Of a DNA stretch of 23,430 nt, positions 21,416-23,430 are shown piece after piece (position 1 is the stretch's first letter; each line of letters opens with the position of its first letter). The notes under the pieces were generated by a model, which saw only the letters and a list, made by a program, of their open reading frames with translations, was not told the origin of the DNA and made no database searches. Source of the stretch: a virus; the IMG/VR virus record IMGVR_UViG_3300017528_000501, positions 1-23,430 of that record. The stretch is one strand, 5' to 3'. Made by a program: the position numbers and the translations under genes.

Positions 21416-21866
21416 CCACGTACCACAGCACAAAAGCAGCTGCGACGGTGTCCCACTTGTATCGACTCAGGTGGGTTTTCGTGGTAGCCGTCGTAGCCAA
21501 CAACGGCGTCTGCGAACCAGACGCCAAGAAGCTGGCACCCCAGGTAATCGCACGGGGAGCGGTGCCCTTGATCCTCACGTCGAGAGGTTGCCCTTCACCG
21601 GGTGTGCCAGTCACCGTAAAACCAGTGATGGCCAGGGTGAGACCGTTGATGACGAACAGGTCGGTGACGTTGACGTTAATAGTCTGAGTAGCCGATGAAG
21701 CTAATCCCTGAACAACACGCGGCGCAGCCATCGACACCCAGGCCGTGCCACTCCATTGATAGAGCTGGCCGGTGTCCGCCGCAAAACAAGGCGCAGGACC
21801 GCCGGAAGCAGGCAAATTGGCGACGAGGTCATAAATTGTCACCTCTCCAACGGAAAGCACTGGCAT
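21399..21866 (-). CDS. Small structural protein with GTPGEGQPLDVRIKG motif (155 aa)
   Basis: N-terminal residues include a D-T-G-Q-L-Y-Q-W-S-G-T-A-W strand pattern that recurs at the ends of phage fibres. The C-terminal half has the pattern N-G-L-T-L-A-I-T-G-F-T-V-T-G-T-P-G-E-G-Q-P, then L-D-V-R-I-K-G and R-A-I-T-W-G-A-S-F, and finally an R-Y-K-W-D-T-V strand. This is a known beta-type phage head/fibre module in which G-x-P-x-x-G-Q-x-L-x-I-R-I-K and A-I-T-W-G are conserved. It lies directly after the terminase, an unusual place for a fibre-type protein. ATG 21866 has AAGGAG upstream. Confidence 0.68.
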   Translation of the reverse strand: MPVLSVGEVTIYDLVANLPASGGPAPCFAADTGQLYQWSGTAWVSMAAPRVVQGLASSATQTINVNVTDLFVINGLTLAITGFTVTGTPGEGQPLDVRIKGTAPRAITWGASFLASGSQTPLLATTATTKTHLSRYKWDTVAAAFVLWYVDATGY

Positions 21867-21881
21867 ATCGAATCTCCTTAA

Positions 21882-23430
21882 TTATCGGACAGAAGCCAAA
21901 ATGTCGTAATTAGCGGCCTCGGCGAGCCCCAACCCCCACACCGCACCAATGAATGCGTACAGCGGGGCCGTGTCAGTCGGAGAACGCCGTATCGAAACCG
22001 ACCATGCCCCATCAGGTTTCAAATCTCTCACCGCCGATGTAGCCGCCATGTCCAGACCGGTATGCGGCAGATGCCTTATCGTCTTGTCAAACAGCCGGTC
22101 ATAAAGCTGGGAGTGCGCCACATAGATGTCGGCACCCTTCCATTCAAGGATTTCCGGCAAGTCGGAGCGCTGCCCGAGTTCCGACCACTTCCATACGCCC
22201 TCGGCGGTGATCTCCTCGAACAAAGACCTTGTAGGCGCAGCAGTTTGGGTGCGTATCACCACCGCGTCAATCTCAGACTTGTGGGCGAGAAGATATTCCA
22301 CAACACCGTCGGTGCCGGGCATGTCAACGTCCATGCCGCCAATCGCCATGCCATTAACGTCGTAGGTGACACGCGCAACATAGGTCTGTTGCCTTTTGTC
22401 CGAAAACTCAACGCACACAACACGTTGCGCACCGTCTCGGGGGTTGAGGGATTCACCCGTTTCGTCAGGGCAGACCAGCGTTGCCTCCCATGAACCCAAA
22501 GGAAACGGACCACCCTCACCGACAGTAGCCCACCGGCACATAACCTGAGTTTCATAGATGTATTCCGGTTCGGCCAACGCCGATCGCAGCGTCCTGGTGG
22601 TGGGCAACTTAACCTCTTGACCGGGGCCGAAAACTTCGAAATGATTCAGCGACGGATTAGCCTGCGCCAACGCATCCAGATTGGTACGGTTCGCGTCCGG
22701 AGGCGCCGACCATTCGAACCATCCCGGTTTTAGGTCATCACTGTTGGCGAGCAATTCGGCAACTTCGGCATCAGTCTCGTCGAGCACACCCTCAAATTCG
22801 AGATCACCATCAGGCCAACCCAGATCCCGGTGTGCGAGCGCCCGTTGATATTTCAGCACCACCGAGCGGGCATCACCGGCGTTGGAAAAACACCAGCACT
22901 GCGCCAGTGGTCGCGCGTTCATGGTGTGCGTGACCGACGCCCACAAATCCCAGTCATGCTGTTCGCGAATCTCGTCAATAAAAACAGCACCAGCAGTGAA
23001 CCCAAGGCCACCCGCAGTTGCTGACGCCACCCGATACTCGCACCCGTTGATCAGCGGAAGAACCTTGGGATGACCCAGCACCGCACCACCCGGCTGCACC
23101 AACTCGGCAAGAATCTCGTTGTTTTCGGCATGGGCAACAGCGTCTCTCCACACACGTTCCGCATTGTCCAGGTTCTGCGCCGTGCCGATCACCGTGCCCG
23201 ACTCCAGCGAAAAAATGTGCCACAACGCGAGAATCATTTCGACCGTACTCTTGCCATTCTGTCTGGCTACCTGGACGATGATCACCCTGAAACGGTAAAG
23301 CCTTTTGTCCAAAGACAATTCGAGCCCGTGGTTCAAAAGCCAGCGCTGCCAGTCGAACAGTTTCAACCCGAGAATGTCCTCGGCGAACGCGATACACGCG
23401 CCGCCGTCAGTGCATTCGGGCCGTATCTCA
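21882..23430 (-). CDS. Terminase large subunit, 5' end missing at window edge
   Basis: The packaging motor ATPase and nuclease, open to the right edge of the window (515 residues visible). The edge sequence (D-G-G-A-C-I-A-F-A-E-D-I-L-G then W-Q-R-W) is the usual pre-ATPase region. A start codon within the window (TTG 23366) would cut into this region, so the true start lies outside. Motifs: Walker A, V-A-R-Q-N-G-K-S-T (about 23244-23270); Walker B, V-F-I-D-E-I (about 22967-22987). The C-terminal nuclease begins at V-C-V-E-F-S-D-K-R, where Glu replaces the more common Asp, and ends with S-P-T-D-T-A-P-L-Y-A-F. The small subunit gene is not in the window. The usual next gene, the portal, is displaced by about 1.8 kb of small genes. 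Confidence 0.93.
   Translation of the reverse strand, partial: EIRPECTDGGACIAFAEDILGLKLFDWQRWLLNHGLELSLDKRLYRFRVIIVQVARQNGKSTVEMILALWHIFSLESGTVIGTAQNLDNAERVWRDAVAHAENNEILAELVQPGGAVLGHPKVLPLINGCEYRVASATAGGLGFTAGAVFIDEIREQHDWDLWASVTHTMNARPLAQCWCFSNAGDARSVVLKYQRALAHRDLGWPDGDLEFEGVLDETDAEVAELLANSDDLKPGWFEWSAPPDANRTNLDALAQANPSLNHFEVFGPGQEVKLPTTRTLRSALAEPEYIYETQVMCRWATVGEGGPFPLGSWEATLVCPDETGESLNPRDGAQRVVCVEFSDKRQQTYVARVTYDVNGMAIGGMDVDMPGTDGVVEYLLAHKSEIDAVVIRTQTAAPTRSLFEEITAEGVWKWSELGQRSDLPEILEWKGADIYVAHSQLYDRLFDKTIRHLPHTGLDMAATSAVRDLKPDGAWSVSIRRSPTDTAPLYAFIGAVWGLGLAEAANYDILASVR

Overview
The window is a contiguous piece of the late structural region of a tailed double-stranded DNA phage or prophage with an HK97-type capsid and a long non-contractile-type tail (siphovirus). 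Every gene I accept lies on the minus strand, so the window reads in transcription order from its right edge to its left edge. The tail assembly chaperones, head-tail stopper, HK97 portal and capsid set and the small HVVP/CWC protein resemble those of phages of Actinobacteria (Gordonia, Rhodococcus, Mycobacterium type). I infer an actinobacterial host, but no host gene is present to prove it. Packing is very tight: most genes overlap by ATGA or TGATG, or are separated by fewer than 30 bases, and several start with GTG. No stretch over 300 bases lacks a gene, and I saw no tRNA, CRISPR array, integrase or attachment site.

Layout in transcription order: (1) 23430-21882, large terminase, cut by the window edge. 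(2) 21866-20047, six small genes between terminase and portal. They include a 36-residue single-span membrane peptide, a protein with an internal FPW duplication, and a 72-residue protein that resembles only the N-terminal strand region of the capsid maturation protease. (3) 20047-16102, portal, prohead protease and major capsid protein. Hairpins sit on both sides of the capsid gene. (4) 16028-13442, a capsid-adjacent small protein, one glycosyltransferase and two SAM-dependent methyltransferases, a likely glycan-building set for virion proteins. (5) 13449-12820, head-tail adaptor.

(6) 12823-3199, a roughly 9.6 kb cassette of fibre, decoration and glycan-active proteins placed inside the head-tail connector module. 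It holds a fibre-adaptor-like protein, two pairs of related structural proteins, two tandem paralogous polysaccharide-lyase-like proteins (one carrying a run of 32 prolines), a free-standing HNH endonuclease, and a 753-residue protein made of about 32 copies of a 20-23 residue Gly/Thr/Ala repeat. (7) 3197-1, the remaining neck and tail start genes: a small FPSD-repeat protein, head-tail stopper, tail-completion-like proteins, tail terminator candidate, major tail (tube) protein, and two tail assembly chaperones. The tape measure gene would be expected just beyond the left edge.

The most unusual part is the combination of regions 4 and 6. A glycosyltransferase and methyltransferases lie next to long Ser/Thr/Ala/Gly-rich repetitive virion proteins and glycan-cleaving lectin-fold proteins, all embedded between the adaptor and the stopper. 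A reasonable inference is a surface system of glycosylated head or neck fibres plus polysaccharide depolymerases. The sequence alone does not prove which proteins are glycosylated or where in the virion the fibres attach.
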